A stretch of 47,749 bases of DNA from Succinivibrio sp. (GCA_017469335.1 JAFUGP010000005.1:1-47749), one strand, 5' to 3'; shown: positions 27,804-39,109, counted from the stretch's first letter. Notes: generated by a model not told the origin, from the letters alone. Numbers and translations are program-made.

Positions 27804-28814
27804 ATGATTAAGAAAACTCTTTTACTGTTTCTGAGTGTGCTGAGCGTCGGTCTTATCAGTGTAAGCGCCTGCTCCAGCAGCAATGCGACCGCCAAAGAGA
27901 CCACTAATTACATTCCTTTGCTGACCGAATTGCGCGAAATGGAGCAGCAGAAGTCGGTCTTTGACAGCAATCTGATGGCCGAGAACCGCTTCACCATGAA
28001 GATCGTGCCGACCGCCGAGGAAAAGAAGATTGCCAAGCAGCACGCCCGTACCTTTGAAGTTTACTTAGGCAACGGCAAATTCTTTATGTATCACCTGCTC
28101 AATCAGTTAAAGGAGCAGGATCTGCCGGTGGAACTGGCCGCCATTCCCATGATTGAGAGCGGTCTGCAGCCGCGTGTGCACTCCTACGCCGGCGCCGTGG
28201 GCCCCTGGCAGTATATGCGCCGTACCGGCAAGTCCCTGGGGTTGACCACCACCCAGACTTATGACGAACTCTACGACTTCGTGGAGACCACCCGCGTGTC
28301 ACTGCAGTACTTCAAGTACCTCTACAAGGAGTTCGACAACAACTGGGATTTGGCCGTGGCCGCCTACAATCAGGGTGAGTTCGGGGTGAAGGCCGCCTAT
28401 CGTGCCGCCAAGGCCCGGGGCGTGACCAACTTCAACATCAACACCGTGGGCATCAACAGCTACGCCAAGGGTTATGTAAAGCGCTTCCACGCTTATGCCG
28501 AGATGCTGCATCACCCGGAGCGTTACGGCATCAAGATGCCGGAGATCAAGAACCGTCCGGCTTTCAAGCGCGTGCAGGTGGCAGGTCGTCTGAACTCCAT
28601 GAAGAAGGCTGCCGAGTTATCCGGCGCCAGCCTGGAGACGCTACGCCTCATCAACGCCGGCTATCTGACCGATCGTCTGGAGACTAAAGATGAGCACGGC
28701 CTGTTGGTACCCTCCGAGCATGCCGGCCGCTTAGAGCAGGCGTTGCGCAACGGCGGCAACAGCCTGAGCACTCAAAACGGCGGTGCACGTACCGCCACTA
28801 CCCAGGCCAATTAA
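27804..28814 (+). CDS. mltD: membrane-bound lytic murein transglycosylase D-like lipoprotein
   Basis: A 336-residue lipoprotein that should cleave peptidoglycan glycan strands. The signal sequence ends with VSAC, a lipobox. The SLT domain shows IPMIESGLQP with the catalytic glutamate, then YAGAVGPWQYM, NWDLAVAAYNQGEFGVKAA and YAKGYVKRFHAYAEML. E. coli MltD has about 450 residues with LysM repeats at the end; here the protein stops about 100 residues earlier, with no clear LysM, so cell-wall anchoring would differ. AGGG precedes the ATG at 27804 at close spacing. It lies near rnhA and dnaQ, as in E. coli, and ends in a strong terminator. Confidence 0.87.
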   Translation: MIKKTLLLFLSVLSVGLISVSACSSSNATAKETTNYIPLLTELREMEQQKSVFDSNLMAENRFTMKIVPTAEEKKIAKQHARTFEVYLGNGKFFMYHLLNQLKEQDLPVELAAIPMIESGLQPRVHSYAGAVGPWQYMRRTGKSLGLTTTQTYDELYDFVETTRVSLQYFKYLYKEFDNNWDLAVAAYNQGEFGVKAAYRAAKARGVTNFNINTVGINSYAKGYVKRFHAYAEMLHHPERYGIKMPEIKNRPAFKRVQVAGRLNSMKKAAELSGASLETLRLINAGYLTDRLETKDEHGLLVPSEHAGRLEQALRNGGNSLSTQNGGARTATTQAN

Positions 28815-28832
28815 GAGTAGCCTGAGGACAAG

Positions 28833-28859
28833 AAAGGATCCCCGCGGGGATCCTTTTTT
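28833..28859 (+). terminator. intrinsic terminator after mltD
   Basis: AAAGGATCCCC and GGGGATCCTTT form a perfect stem around GC, followed by T6. It is one of the strongest terminators in the window and ends the rnhA-mltD transcript. Confidence 0.92.
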
Positions 28860-29044
28860 GTTTTAACCTTGAAAGAGATTGAAATAGAAGTGTCATTTCT
28901 GTGAACCGCCAACTCATCGATGAGAAATTTACTTAATCTTCTTGAGTTGAAATTTTATGTATTAGTAGTTCTGATCTTAGTAGACAAAAGATCATTTAAA
29001 GCTTATAGTTATGATATATCAATCAGTTACCGAACAAAGGATGA

Positions 29045-29365
29045 ATGAATATGACCATACCGGCAAAGCTTCCTAACCCATCAAGATACTGCAAAGATGA
29101 GGTTATGACGGAATTAGACTGGGAACACTATTTTCAACTGAGAAAGGATCTTGATCACTTTGTCTCGGCCGAGGATAAAGCCAGGCTGCACGATCTGGCC
29201 ATGACATCCAGCATGCAAAACGATCAGGACACCTACGATAAAGTACACAAAATTATGCCTCTGCTGCCTGCTCTGGCCATTTCAGGGAAAAATTTTATGG
29301 GGCTAAAGTCGGTTCAGAATTTCAATTTATACGATGCCAAGCTTAAATATCCTGATGAATTCTAA
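29045..29365 (+). CDS. 106-residue protein of unknown function
   Basis: I do not recognise this protein. It is soluble, charged and mostly helical by composition, with a DWEHYFQLRKDLDHFVSAED segment near residues 25-44 and no signal peptide or membrane helix. AAAGG stands four bases before the ATG at 29045 and ten before the ATG at 29051, either of which may be used. The gene is isolated: a strong terminator lies upstream and the next gene is convergent. About 180 bases of AT-rich sequence upstream could hold its promoter. A second short frame (29355-29411) overlaps its end in another phase; it could be the remains of a longer C-terminus. Confidence 0.6.
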   Translation: MNMTIPAKLPNPSRYCKDEVMTELDWEHYFQLRKDLDHFVSAEDKARLHDLAMTSSMQNDQDTYDKVHKIMPLLPALAISGKNFMGLKSVQNFNLYDAKLKYPDEF

Positions 29366-29550
29366 TGAAGATTTAACCAATGAAGATGCCGAAAAAAAAC
29401 TGCATAAATAACACGCGAGCCAGCCCAATAAAACCACCCAGTGCCCTCAGGTCACTTTTTTGCCAAAGGAATAATGACCAAGTTGGCCTTGCAAAAACCG
29501 ACTCCAGATATCTCAGTTGGCTCACCGCAAGGCCCAAACCTTAAATGCGC

Positions 29551-30456
29551 CTAGGATCCCGCTCCCTCTCCTCCTTCCTTGGCCACCTCGGCCTTGTAGT
29601 ACTCATAGGCTTCCTGATCATTTAGCCCGCCATGAACAATCTTGCGCACGGCCTTGATCATGGACACCGCGTGGTAGCTCTGGAAGATGTTGCGCCCCAT
29701 ATCCACACCCCTGGCGCCGTGGGAGATGGAGTCATAGCAGAGCTTGAGCGCTTCCTGCTCGGGCAGTTTGCGCCCGCCTGCCACCACCAGCGGTACCGGA
29801 CAGGCAGCGGCCACCTCATCAAAGCCCTCGCAATAATAAGTCTTGATGATGTTGGCGCCCAACTCAGCTAACATGCGGGTGGCCAGCTTGAAGTATTTCT
29901 GGGTGCGTTCCATCTCCTTGCCCACGGCCACCACGCCCAGTACCGGAATGGAGTAGCGCTGCCCCAAGTTCACCGCCTGCTCTAAATTCTGCAGCGAGGA
30001 GAGCTGACCGTCGGCACCGATGAAGGTCTGCACCGCCAGGCAGTCGGCGTTGAGGCGTACCGCCTCCTCGGCGTCCACGGCCAAAATCTCATGGGAGAGA
30101 TCATCCTGCACCATGGAGGAGCCTGAGGTGGCTCTCAAGGCCACCGCCTTGCGGCAGGCCGGATCGACACAGGTGCGCAGCGCCCCGCGGGTGCACATCA
30201 GCACATCGATATGCGGCATAAGCTTGGGCAACACCAGGTCAAGCCGTTCCAGGCCCGACACCGCGCCCATGAAATAACCATGGTCAAAGGCGAACATCAC
30301 CGTATTGCCGCTCTTGGGATTGAAGATGTTGGCCAGGTGCTTTTTCATGCCCCAGTCCAAGGCATTGGCGCCCTTGACATAAAAGGGACGGTTGTTGGCA
30401 AAGGGTTTGTCCAGATGATAATCATGCGGAACCTTGAGGTTGTCGAGATCGGCCAT
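29551..30456 (-). CDS. lsrF: 3-hydroxy-5-phosphooxypentane-2,4-dione thiolase LsrF
   Basis: A 301-residue class I aldolase-fold enzyme that moves an acetyl group from the phosphorylated AI-2 breakdown product to coenzyme A. ALDWGMKKHLANIFNPKSG, VMFAFDHGYFMGAVSGLERLD, DVLMCTRGALR, GANIIKTYYCE and CPVPLVVAGGRKLPE then GVDMGRNIFQS follow E. coli LsrF along its whole length. It is divergent from lsrK across 288 bases. The importer lsrACDB, the isomerase lsrG and the repressor lsrR are not present. Confidence 0.93.
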   Translation of the reverse strand: MADLDNLKVPHDYHLDKPFANNRPFYVKGANALDWGMKKHLANIFNPKSGNTVMFAFDHGYFMGAVSGLERLDLVLPKLMPHIDVLMCTRGALRTCVDPACRKAVALRATSGSSMVQDDLSHEILAVDAEEAVRLNADCLAVQTFIGADGQLSSLQNLEQAVNLGQRYSIPVLGVVAVGKEMERTQKYFKLATRMLAELGANIIKTYYCEGFDEVAAACPVPLVVAGGRKLPEQEALKLCYDSISHGARGVDMGRNIFQSYHAVSMIKAVRKIVHGGLNDQEAYEYYKAEVAKEGGEGAGS

Positions 30457-30744
30457 AATTGCTCCTGTTCATATTCGCGGCATAAAGTGGAAGAACCGGT
30501 ACCCAAGGCGCGCTGCCCCGGGCTTTGACACTGCAAAAAATGCAACTGTACCGATTCTAGCTCAGAGAACTGTCCCCCAGGCAAAATAGCCCGGCCTGAA
30601 AACCCTGCCCTTGCCCTGGCGCACATTTTCACGCGGCCGCGGCCGCAGACCCCACTGCGTGCTTGCAGTTTTGAGCGCAAGCACCAAGATTAAGACCAAG
30701 CTCCCCATTAGGATCGGAGAAAAGGCTTAGGACAAGGAGCTTTT
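30457..30744. promoter_or_regulatory. lsrF-lsrK divergent control region
   Basis: The gap should hold promoters for both genes. A consensus TTGACA stands at 30525-30530 facing lsrK, but the -10 at 17-18 bases is poor, as expected for an activator-dependent promoter. A small dyad TGCA-AAAAA-TGCA at 30532-30544 lies immediately downstream of that -35. AAGGAGC precedes the lsrK ATG. The operator assignment is inference. Confidence 0.4.
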
Positions 30745-32307
30745 ATGGAACGATACCTCATGGCTGTGGATGCCGGCACCGGCTCGGTACGGGCGGTGAT
30801 CTTCGATACCCAAGGTCAGCAGATCGCCTTAGAGCAGCGTGAATGGACGCATAAGGAGGATCCCCGTTACCCGGGCTCCCAGGATTTTGACTGGGTGCAC
30901 AACTGGGACCTAAGTTGTGCCTGCATGCAGGGCGCGCTTCAAAAATCAGGTCTTGACCCTAGGCAGATAGCCGCAATTTCCACCACCTGCATGCGCGAGG
31001 GCATCGTGCTTTATGACCGGCAGATGCAGGAGCTGTGGGCCTGCGCCAACGTCGATGCCCGCGCAGGCGATGAGGTGGTGCAGCTGATGCGTGACCACCC
31101 GGCCCTGGAGCTTGACCTTTACCGTCAAAGCGGTCAGTCCTTTGCCCTGGATGCCCTGCCCAGACTTATGTGGGTCAAGAACAAGCTGCCTGAGATCTAC
31201 GAGAGAACCTGTTATGTGGGCATGTTCAATGACTGGCTTATCTGCAAGCTCACCGGTGAGCTCAAGGTAGAGCCCTCCAACGGCTCAACCTCTGGCCTCT
31301 TTGATCTGGCAAGCAGACGTTTTGACACCGAGCCGCTGCGCCGCTGCGGCCTCAAGGAGAATATTCTCCCCGAGAGCATCGAGTGCGGCAAGGTGGCAGG
31401 GGAGGTGAACGCCGATGCGGCCGCCCAAACCGGCCTTGCCGTCGGCACGCCGGTGGTGGCAGGCGGTGGGGACGCGCAGTTAGGCACCATCGGGGTAGGC
31501 GCCGTACTCCCCGGGCAGGCGGCAACCTTCGGGGGCAGTTTCTGGCAGTATGAGTTCAATACCGAAAAGCCTCTGACCGACGCGCAGGGCCGGGTGCGGG
31601 TCAACTGTCACGCCATCCCCGGACAATGGCAGTTTGAGGCTTTGATTTTCCAGCCGGGGCTGGTCATGCGCTGGTTTAGGGACGCCTTCTGCGCTCCTTT
31701 AAAGGAGCTTGCCTCAGAGCAGGGCCTTAATATTTATGATTACATGAACGCCGAGGCTGCCAGGGTGCCGCCGGGGTGCCACGGCATGCTCTGCGCTTTC
31801 TCGGATGTCATGAATTTCACCTCCTGGAAGCACGCCGCCCCCACCTTCGGCAACTTTGACCTGGACGCGCAGAAGTTCAATCTCTATACCTTCTACCGGG
31901 CCATTCAGGAGAACACGGCCCTGGTCAATTACGGGCATATGCAGTTGGTCAAGGAGACCACCGGACAGCTGCCGGAGTACCTTATCTTCGCCGGCGGCGC
32001 CGCCAAATCTCCGCTGTGGTCGCAGATCCTCTGCGATGTCATGGGACTGCCCCTGCAGGTACCCGTGGTCAAGGAGGCCACTGCTCTGGGAGCGGCCCTG
32101 TTGGCCGGCTGCGCGGTAGGGATCTGGCCTGATCTCTCCTCCGCCGTCGCCTGCACCGTAAAAATAGAGCGTGAGCTCAGCCCCGATCCCCAGAACCATG
32201 AGCTCTATTTAAAGCTCTATGAGCGCTGGCAGGATTACTATCAGGCGCAGTTAAAGTTAAGTGACCGGGGTCTGACCTCTTATATGTGGAAGGCACCGGG
32301 AGTATGA
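30745..32307 (+). CDS. lsrK: autoinducer-2 kinase LsrK
   Basis: A 520-residue FGGY-family sugar kinase that phosphorylates AI-2 in the cytoplasm. MAVDAGTGSVRAVIFD is the phosphate-binding start, then WACANVDARAGDEV, VEPSNGSTSGLFDL, GGGDAQLG, MRWFRDAFC and IFAGGAAKSPLWSQIL and VVKEATALGAALLAG, all very close to E. coli LsrK, ending GLTSYMWKAPGV. AAGGAG stands seven bases before the ATG. It pairs with divergent lsrF and is followed by a cupin gene with its own promoter. In E. coli LsrK activity is limited by HPr of the PTS; the PTS proteins in this window lack catalytic residues, so that link may be lost here. Confidence 0.94.
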   Translation: MERYLMAVDAGTGSVRAVIFDTQGQQIALEQREWTHKEDPRYPGSQDFDWVHNWDLSCACMQGALQKSGLDPRQIAAISTTCMREGIVLYDRQMQELWACANVDARAGDEVVQLMRDHPALELDLYRQSGQSFALDALPRLMWVKNKLPEIYERTCYVGMFNDWLICKLTGELKVEPSNGSTSGLFDLASRRFDTEPLRRCGLKENILPESIECGKVAGEVNADAAAQTGLAVGTPVVAGGGDAQLGTIGVGAVLPGQAATFGGSFWQYEFNTEKPLTDAQGRVRVNCHAIPGQWQFEALIFQPGLVMRWFRDAFCAPLKELASEQGLNIYDYMNAEAARVPPGCHGMLCAFSDVMNFTSWKHAAPTFGNFDLDAQKFNLYTFYRAIQENTALVNYGHMQLVKETTGQLPEYLIFAGGAAKSPLWSQILCDVMGLPLQVPVVKEATALGAALLAGCAVGIWPDLSSAVACTVKIERELSPDPQNHELYLKLYERWQDYYQAQLKLSDRGLTSYMWKAPGV

Positions 32308-32449
32308 GTGCGGTGAAGGTAACTAAGACAGCTTCCGGCAACTGCCTGCCAATCGCTGCACCTGGCAGACCACCAAACTGCCACTTTTCAGGGCCCGGGA
32401 ACCAGAGTGTGAGAAGGAAGTTTAATTTCATGCTCTATGAAAAACAAAC

Positions 32450-32477
32450 TTGAAAATGGGCATTAAGTCCGTAGAAT
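32450..32477 (+). promoter_or_regulatory. sigma70-type promoter for the cupin gene
   Basis: TTGAAA at 32450-32455 and TAGAAT at 32472-32477 with a 16-base spacer, about 90 bases before the cupin start. A GCGG/CCGC hairpin with TTTT lies in the presumed leader at about 32489-32507. Confidence 0.55.
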
Positions 32478-32566
32478 CATCAAGTTAGCGGCAAGATCCG
32501 CCGTTTTGGCTGTAAAACAGTACCAAAGACTGTTCAAAACGTCATCAAAGACCACAAGGAGCGCGT

Positions 32567-32947
32567 ATGTACACTTTACATGACTCGGAAAAGGAATTTC
32601 GCTTCGGCGATTCCGGGCCCAAATACCTCATGAAAGGCCCCAGGATGAACTTTGCCATCGTGCAGTTTCAAAGCGGACAGGACTTCCCGGCGCACTACCA
32701 TAAGATTATGGAGGAGAACTTCTACATCCTGGAAGGGCACATCGACATCGTAGTCGATGAGAAGGTCAATCACCTAGGCCCCGGGGACTTCATTCACATT
32801 GAGCCTTCTGAGGTGCATTACTGCTACAACCCCTACCAGGAGAAAATCGTGATGATTTCCACCCTGGCGCCCTACCAGGAGAGCGACAAGCAGAACGTGG
32901 ACTCAGCGCCCTACCGCGAGCGGGCTCAAAGAGATACCGAACACTGA
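32567..32947 (+). CDS. single-domain cupin protein beside lsrK
   Basis: A 126-residue cupin. FPAHYHKIMEENFYILEG is a standard cupin metal motif (HxH with following Glu), and LGPGDFIHIEPSEVHYCYN is the second motif with its histidine. No signal peptide is present. AAGGAGC lies seven bases before the ATG. It has its own promoter but shares orientation and neighbourhood with lsrK. Small cupins of this type isomerise or oxidise small sugars and diketones. A role in handling phospho-AI-2, perhaps in place of the missing LsrG isomerase, is a testable guess and not shown. Confidence 0.8.
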   Translation: MYTLHDSEKEFRFGDSGPKYLMKGPRMNFAIVQFQSGQDFPAHYHKIMEENFYILEGHIDIVVDEKVNHLGPGDFIHIEPSEVHYCYNPYQEKIVMISTLAPYQESDKQNVDSAPYRERAQRDTEH

Positions 32948-32978
32948 AAGCTGTGAGATAGGCATGCTGAGGTTGCTT

Positions 32979-32997
32979 AGGGACGGGGTAAGTGACA
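32979..32997 (+). repeat. REP-like element (GGGACGGGGTAAGTGACAG)
   Basis: An intergenic GGGACGGGGTAAGTGACAG motif resembles GGGGACAGGTGACAG at 26773-26787 (minus strand) and shorter versions at 19816-19828 and 38502-38512. Such motifs are often part of REP elements spread by RAYT transposases; no RAYT gene is seen here. Confidence 0.35.
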
Positions 32998-33155
32998 GCG
33001 CACGCACTCTTGCCATCAAAACGTCCAAAATGCTTTATTCTCCCTTAAGGATCCGGGCATAATGAAAGCTTAAACGAAACACTAAGAGATCTGTACCGTA
33101 ACTTCTGAGCTGCGGATGTGACTGCAGATGAGTTCAACTAGGAGCGCCACCTATT

Positions 33156-33545
33156 ATGTTTAGAAAAATTCTGCTGCTTTTAGGCACCCTGTGCGCCTTT
33201 CAGGTTTCCGCCGTCAACATGAGCGAGAACACCCCGGTCAACGTGGCCGATGCCTTTTACGATGCCATGGTCGAAGGCGATATGGAGACTTTGACCTCGC
33301 TGGTGTTCTTAGACTACATGTCAGAGCGCGAGCGGGAAATAAAACTCTCGGATCTGAGCACCACCTGCTCCAAGATGAGTGCCACGCTCAAATACTACAA
33401 AGTCTCCGATCACTCCTTCTCCGACAAGGATCTTGAATACGTGGAAGTGCTGCTCATCTTCAAACGCACCGACATCCCGCTGGTCAACACCATCGTCAAG
33501 CTCAAAAAAGACAAGGCCGGCAACTGGAAGGTCTTCAGCTACTGA
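33156..33545 (+). CDS. secreted NTF2-like (DUF4878-type) small protein
   Basis: A 129-residue exported protein with a clear signal peptide (MFRKILLLLGTLCAFQVSA, cleavage after A19). The mature part has VADAFYDAMVEGDMETLTSLV, the helical opening of NTF2-fold domains, and ends in KKDKAGNWKVFSY, typical of DUF4878-like lipoproteins and secreted proteins. It has no cysteine lipobox. There is a weak AGGAG about nine bases before the ATG. It stands alone with a terminator at 33586-33608. The binding partner is unknown. Confidence 0.7.
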   Translation: MFRKILLLLGTLCAFQVSAVNMSENTPVNVADAFYDAMVEGDMETLTSLVFLDYMSEREREIKLSDLSTTCSKMSATLKYYKVSDHSFSDKDLEYVEVLLIFKRTDIPLVNTIVKLKKDKAGNWKVFSY

Positions 33546-33585
33546 GAAACCTTAAGGTCTTCAGACCACATCATGCATGAGCAAG

Positions 33586-33608
33586 CCCGGGCCAGACCCG
33601 GGTTTTGT
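33586..33608 (+). terminator. intrinsic terminator after the NTF2-like gene
   Basis: CCCGGG, CCAGA, CCCGGG followed by TTTTGTTT, about 40 bases past the stop at 33545. GC-rich six-base-pair stem. Confidence 0.75.
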
Positions 33609-33705
33609 TTGCTCCCAAGGCAAGTGCCAAGGCTTAATCTGCCTATCGCGCCCTCACGTCCTCGCGCTCCACGCAGGTAAGCCTCAAGGCAGCAGAGCCT
33701 AACTA

Positions 33706-33887
33706 TGCTAAAATACAAGCCTGCAATACACAGCCGCCCTCAGGGCTGTGCTGTGAGGTGGTGAGCCCGGTAAGGCTCTTTTTAAAGGCGGTACTGCGCC
33801 CTGACCTTCGCTTTGAACTTCTTTTGAAGTTTAACCTGCGGGGGCTGAGGCTATCAGCAGAGGCGGCTTTGGCCGCGATACATACTT
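33706..33887 (+). promoter_or_regulatory. pdxJ promoter and structured leader
   Basis: TATGCTAAAAT is an extended -10 (TAAAAT at 33709-33714). The predicted leader of about 165 bases holds four separate hairpins: CACAGCC/GGCTGTG at 33729-33750, GAGCC/GGCTC followed by T5 at 33763-33783, AACTTC/GAAGTT at 33816-33831 and GCGGC/GCCGC at 33863-33876. The second looks like an intrinsic terminator placed before the gene; the last lies directly before the ATG, where no Shine-Dalgarno is visible. This suggests regulated termination or translation. Confidence 0.4.
33763..33783 (+). terminator. possible attenuator hairpin in the pdxJ leader
   Basis: GAGCC, CGGTAA plus one base, GGCTC then T5. The five-base-pair stem is short, but the T run is in the right place for early termination about 105 bases before the gene. 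Confidence 0.4.
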
Positions 33888-34637
33888 ATGCGACCCATTT
33901 ACCTAGGCGTGAACATCGATCACGTCGCCACGGTGCGCAATGCCCGCGGCACAGACTATCCCGATCCGGTCACCGCGGCGGCCGTAGCCGAGTTGGCCGG
34001 TGCGGACAGCATCACCACTCACCTGCGTGAGGATCGCCGGCATATCACCGACCGCGACGTACGCATTATCCGTGAGACCATCAAGACCGCCTTGAACCTG
34101 GAGATGTCAGTCAATGACGACATCCTCGCCATCGCGGTGGCACTGGCCCCGCACAAGGCCTGCCTGGTACCAGAGCGGCGTGAGGAGATCACCACCGAAG
34201 GCGGTCTCAACGTGGTGGCCGAAGAGAGCAGGATTAAGGCGGCAGTGGACAAATTAAGCGCGGTGGGCACGGCCTGCTCGCTGTTTATCGACCCGGAGCG
34301 TGAGCAGGTGGAAGCGGCACAGCGCACCGGCGCGCCCTTCGTGGAATTTCACACCGGCCGTTACGCCAACGCCAAGAGCGAGCAGGATAAGGCCCGGGAG
34401 CTTGGCAAGCTCTCACAGATGGCCGCTTTGGCCGATTCTTTAGGCCTGGGGGTTAACTCCGGGCACGGACTTAACTACCAGAACGTGGCACAAGTGGCGG
34501 CCATCCCGCAGATGCATGAGCTCAATATCGGTCACAGCATCATCGGACGCGCCATTTTCACCGGTCTTGACGAGGCCGTGCGCACCATGAAGGAAATCAT
34601 GCTCAGGGCCCGCGCCCAGGCTTCACTTAAGGATTAA
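33888..34637 (+). CDS. pdxJ: pyridoxine 5'-phosphate synthase
   Basis: A 249-residue TIM-barrel enzyme that condenses 1-deoxyxylulose 5-phosphate with 3-amino-2-oxopropyl phosphate to pyridoxine 5'-phosphate. [17 protein letters not shown] at the start, [64 protein letters not shown] and [11 protein letters not shown] match E. coli PdxJ throughout. No Shine-Dalgarno is seen ahead of the ATG. In E. coli it follows recO; here it is followed after seven bases by ribB. Confidence 0.97.
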   Translation: MRPIYLGVNIDHVATVRNARGTDYPDPVTAAAVAELAGADSITTHLREDRRHITDRDVRIIRETIKTALNLEMSVNDDILAIAVALAPHKACLVPERREEITTEGGLNVVAEESRIKAAVDKLSAVGTACSLFIDPEREQVEAAQRTGAPFVEFHTGRYANAKSEQDKARELGKLSQMAALADSLGLGVNSGHGLNYQNVAQVAAIPQMHELNIGHSIIGRAIFTGLDEAVRTMKEIMLRARAQASLKD

Positions 34638-34644
34638 AACTGCC

Positions 34645-35295
34645 ATGTCCAGAACCAATTTGCTGGAAATTTTCGGTCACAGCGCCGCAGAGCGCGTGGA
34701 GGCGGCCGTAGCCGAGCTCAAGCGCGGCCGCGGCATCATGGTGGTCGACAATGAGGATCGCGAGAATGAAGGCGATCTGATCTTCGCCGCGCAGACCGTC
34801 ACCGACGCGCAGATGGCCTTTATGATCAGAGAGTGCTCGGGCATTGTATGCGTATGCATCAGACAGGAGCAGGCCGACCGGATGGGTCTCACTCCCATGG
34901 TGCCTCATAACACCTCAAATTACGGTACCGCTTTTACTTTCTCAGTGGATGCCGCCGAGGGTATCACCACCGGGGTTTCGGCCCCCGACAGGGTCAAGAC
35001 CATCAAGGCTGTGATTAACCCCGAGGGTAAAAAAAGCGATCTCTCCGCCCCGGGGCATACCTTTCCATTAGTAGCCCGCCCAGGCGGGGTATTAGAGCGG
35101 GACGGGCATACCGAGGCTTCGGTGGACCTAGCTGCCATGGCAGGTTTTCTGCCGGCGGGCATACTCTGTGAGCTTTGCGCTCCGGACGGCCTGATGGCCA
35201 AACTGCCGCGGGTGGTATCCTTTGCCTTGGAGCACGATCTTACCGTGGTGGCCATCAGCGATCTGATTGCCTACAAGAAAGCGCAGTTAGCCTGA
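34645..35295 (+). CDS. ribB: 3,4-dihydroxy-2-butanone 4-phosphate synthase
   Basis: A 216-residue enzyme that makes the four-carbon riboflavin precursor from ribulose 5-phosphate. GIMVVDNEDRENEGDLIFAA carries the metal-binding glutamates, then RECSGIVCVCI, GTAFTFSVDA, GHTFPLVARPGGVLERDGHTEASVDLA and a C-terminal ELCAPDGLMAKLP. There is no fused RibA domain, as in E. coli. It starts seven bases after pdxJ and shares its transcript. The pairing joins PLP and flavin synthesis; PdxH, which finishes PLP, needs FMN. No FMN riboswitch is seen in front of it, unlike many ribB genes. Confidence 0.95.
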   Translation: MSRTNLLEIFGHSAAERVEAAVAELKRGRGIMVVDNEDRENEGDLIFAAQTVTDAQMAFMIRECSGIVCVCIRQEQADRMGLTPMVPHNTSNYGTAFTFSVDAAEGITTGVSAPDRVKTIKAVINPEGKKSDLSAPGHTFPLVARPGGVLERDGHTEASVDLAAMAGFLPAGILCELCAPDGLMAKLPRVVSFALEHDLTVVAISDLIAYKKAQLA

Positions 35296-35346
35296 GGGCT
35301 TTTTAGGACTGTCCTCAACTGTCCGTCTGCTTGGATATGATGCACA

Positions 35347-35375
35347 GCGGTCCGCGTCTTTCAGACGCAGGCCGC
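35347..35375. terminator. hairpin in the ribB-ligA convergent gap
   Basis: GCGG and CCGC outside, GCGTC and GACGC inside, a five-base loop and a 3x3 internal loop. It has no T run on either side, so it may act as an mRNA end-stabilising structure or a factor-dependent stop for the two convergent transcripts. Confidence 0.4.
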
Positions 35376-35435
35376 AGTGACGGCTCACAAGCAAGACAGA
35401 AAACAGTTCCCACCGTTCCGGTGAATTCAGTAAGT

Positions 35436-38280
<2,845 letters not shown>

Positions 38281-38756
38281 GAAAACTACCGCTTAGATCA
38301 GCCTTAGGGCCGATCGCAAAGCACCTGGGAGCAAACCGCTGTGCGCAGAGCACAGGGGAACAATGGGCTCTGCCAGGTCTGAATGAAAAAAGTCCGTCAG
38401 AGTTCTGGGCTATATTATAGGGGGAGTGCGTGCGCCCTACTAGCGCTCAAGTTCAACTTTAGGAGATAAGACCGCACAATCCGTAAAGCAGTGTTGTCCA
38501 TTCAGGTGACAGGCGAATTGCGAGCACACAATAGAGCTACCCAGACCGGGACTGTACGCATACCCGGGCCTTTTACGGACCTATGGGTAAGGCACAGGCT
38601 CTGAGAGCGTTGATAAAGCCTGCGTACTGCTCTGCAAAGTCACCATGAAAATCTTTGCTTGTTTTAGCTTTGATGATAATATTAACCTTGAGTTTGAAAG
38701 TTAAGGTGCCGACATTGTAATGAGGGCCATCAGGGCTCCCGTAAAAAAGAGCAGTT
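38281..38756. other. zipA upstream / small-gene array upstream region
   Basis: No gene is recognised. It contains a TATAAT on the minus strand at 38414-38419 (zipA), a REP-like CAGGTGACAGG at 38502-38512, a CCGGG/CCCGG hairpin with TTTT near 38551-38576 on the plus strand that may end an unknown transcript, and a promoter-like pair at 38655-38682 ahead of the array. Confidence 0.5.
38655..38682 (+). promoter_or_regulatory. candidate promoter of the small-gene array
   Basis: TTGCTT at 38655-38660 and TAATAT at 38677-38682 with a 16-base spacer, 75 bases before the first array gene. It would transcribe the four genes together. Confidence 0.4.
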
Positions 38757-39038
38757 ATGTCCAATAAAGCCAAAAGAGTACGTAAACAGCAAAGGGCCAA
38801 AACTACCAGGAAGGCTCCGTTTAAAGTCAAAAGAACCTTCAAAGACGCTATTCAGCTATCTGACGAACAGTACCAGAAAATGTACCGTAAAGAGGGCCGC
38901 GTGGAAGGTGAGAGCATGATACAGCGTCTCATAAAGGCTATGAAGGACGCGAGGAAAGCCGTCGAAGACATTTTCAACGAGATCTCCGACTCCGCCAAAT
39001 TGCCCGGGCTCTACAAACAGTACGGCATCACTGCCTGA
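38757..39038 (+). CDS. tandem small-protein array, member 1
   Basis: A 93-residue protein. From residue 33 it follows the array consensus: IQLSDEQYQKMYRKEGR, a short Glu/Gly hinge, LIKAMKDARKAVEDIFNEISDSAKLP and LYKQYGITA at the end. Residues 1-30 differ from the other members and are very basic (many Lys and Arg), which could bind nucleic acid; the others begin directly with MPIQLS. Translation signals are weaker than in members 2-4 (AAGAG about six bases upstream). The hinge plus final helical segment recalls the C-terminal tail of Rpn/YhgA-like PD-(D/E)XK proteins, without any nuclease domain. I do not know a family for it. Confidence 0.6.
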   Translation: MSNKAKRVRKQQRAKTTRKAPFKVKRTFKDAIQLSDEQYQKMYRKEGRVEGESMIQRLIKAMKDARKAVEDIFNEISDSAKLPGLYKQYGITA

Positions 39039-39109
39039 CAGTGTCCATCCCCTGAGCGGTCAACCTCGTAATGGTTAAATTCTGCCAGGCGGCGGAGGTA
39101 TCAGAAATT

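Noticed and set aside
29355-29411. An 18-codon frame overlapping the end of the 106-residue gene
   Set aside because: Too short, no ribosome site of its own; could be a frameshifted tail but nothing in the sequence decides this.
33758-34030. A 90-codon frame overlapping the pdxJ leader and start
   Set aside because: It covers the hairpin leader and then reads pdxJ in the wrong phase; no recognisable protein, although recO would be the neighbour in E. coli.
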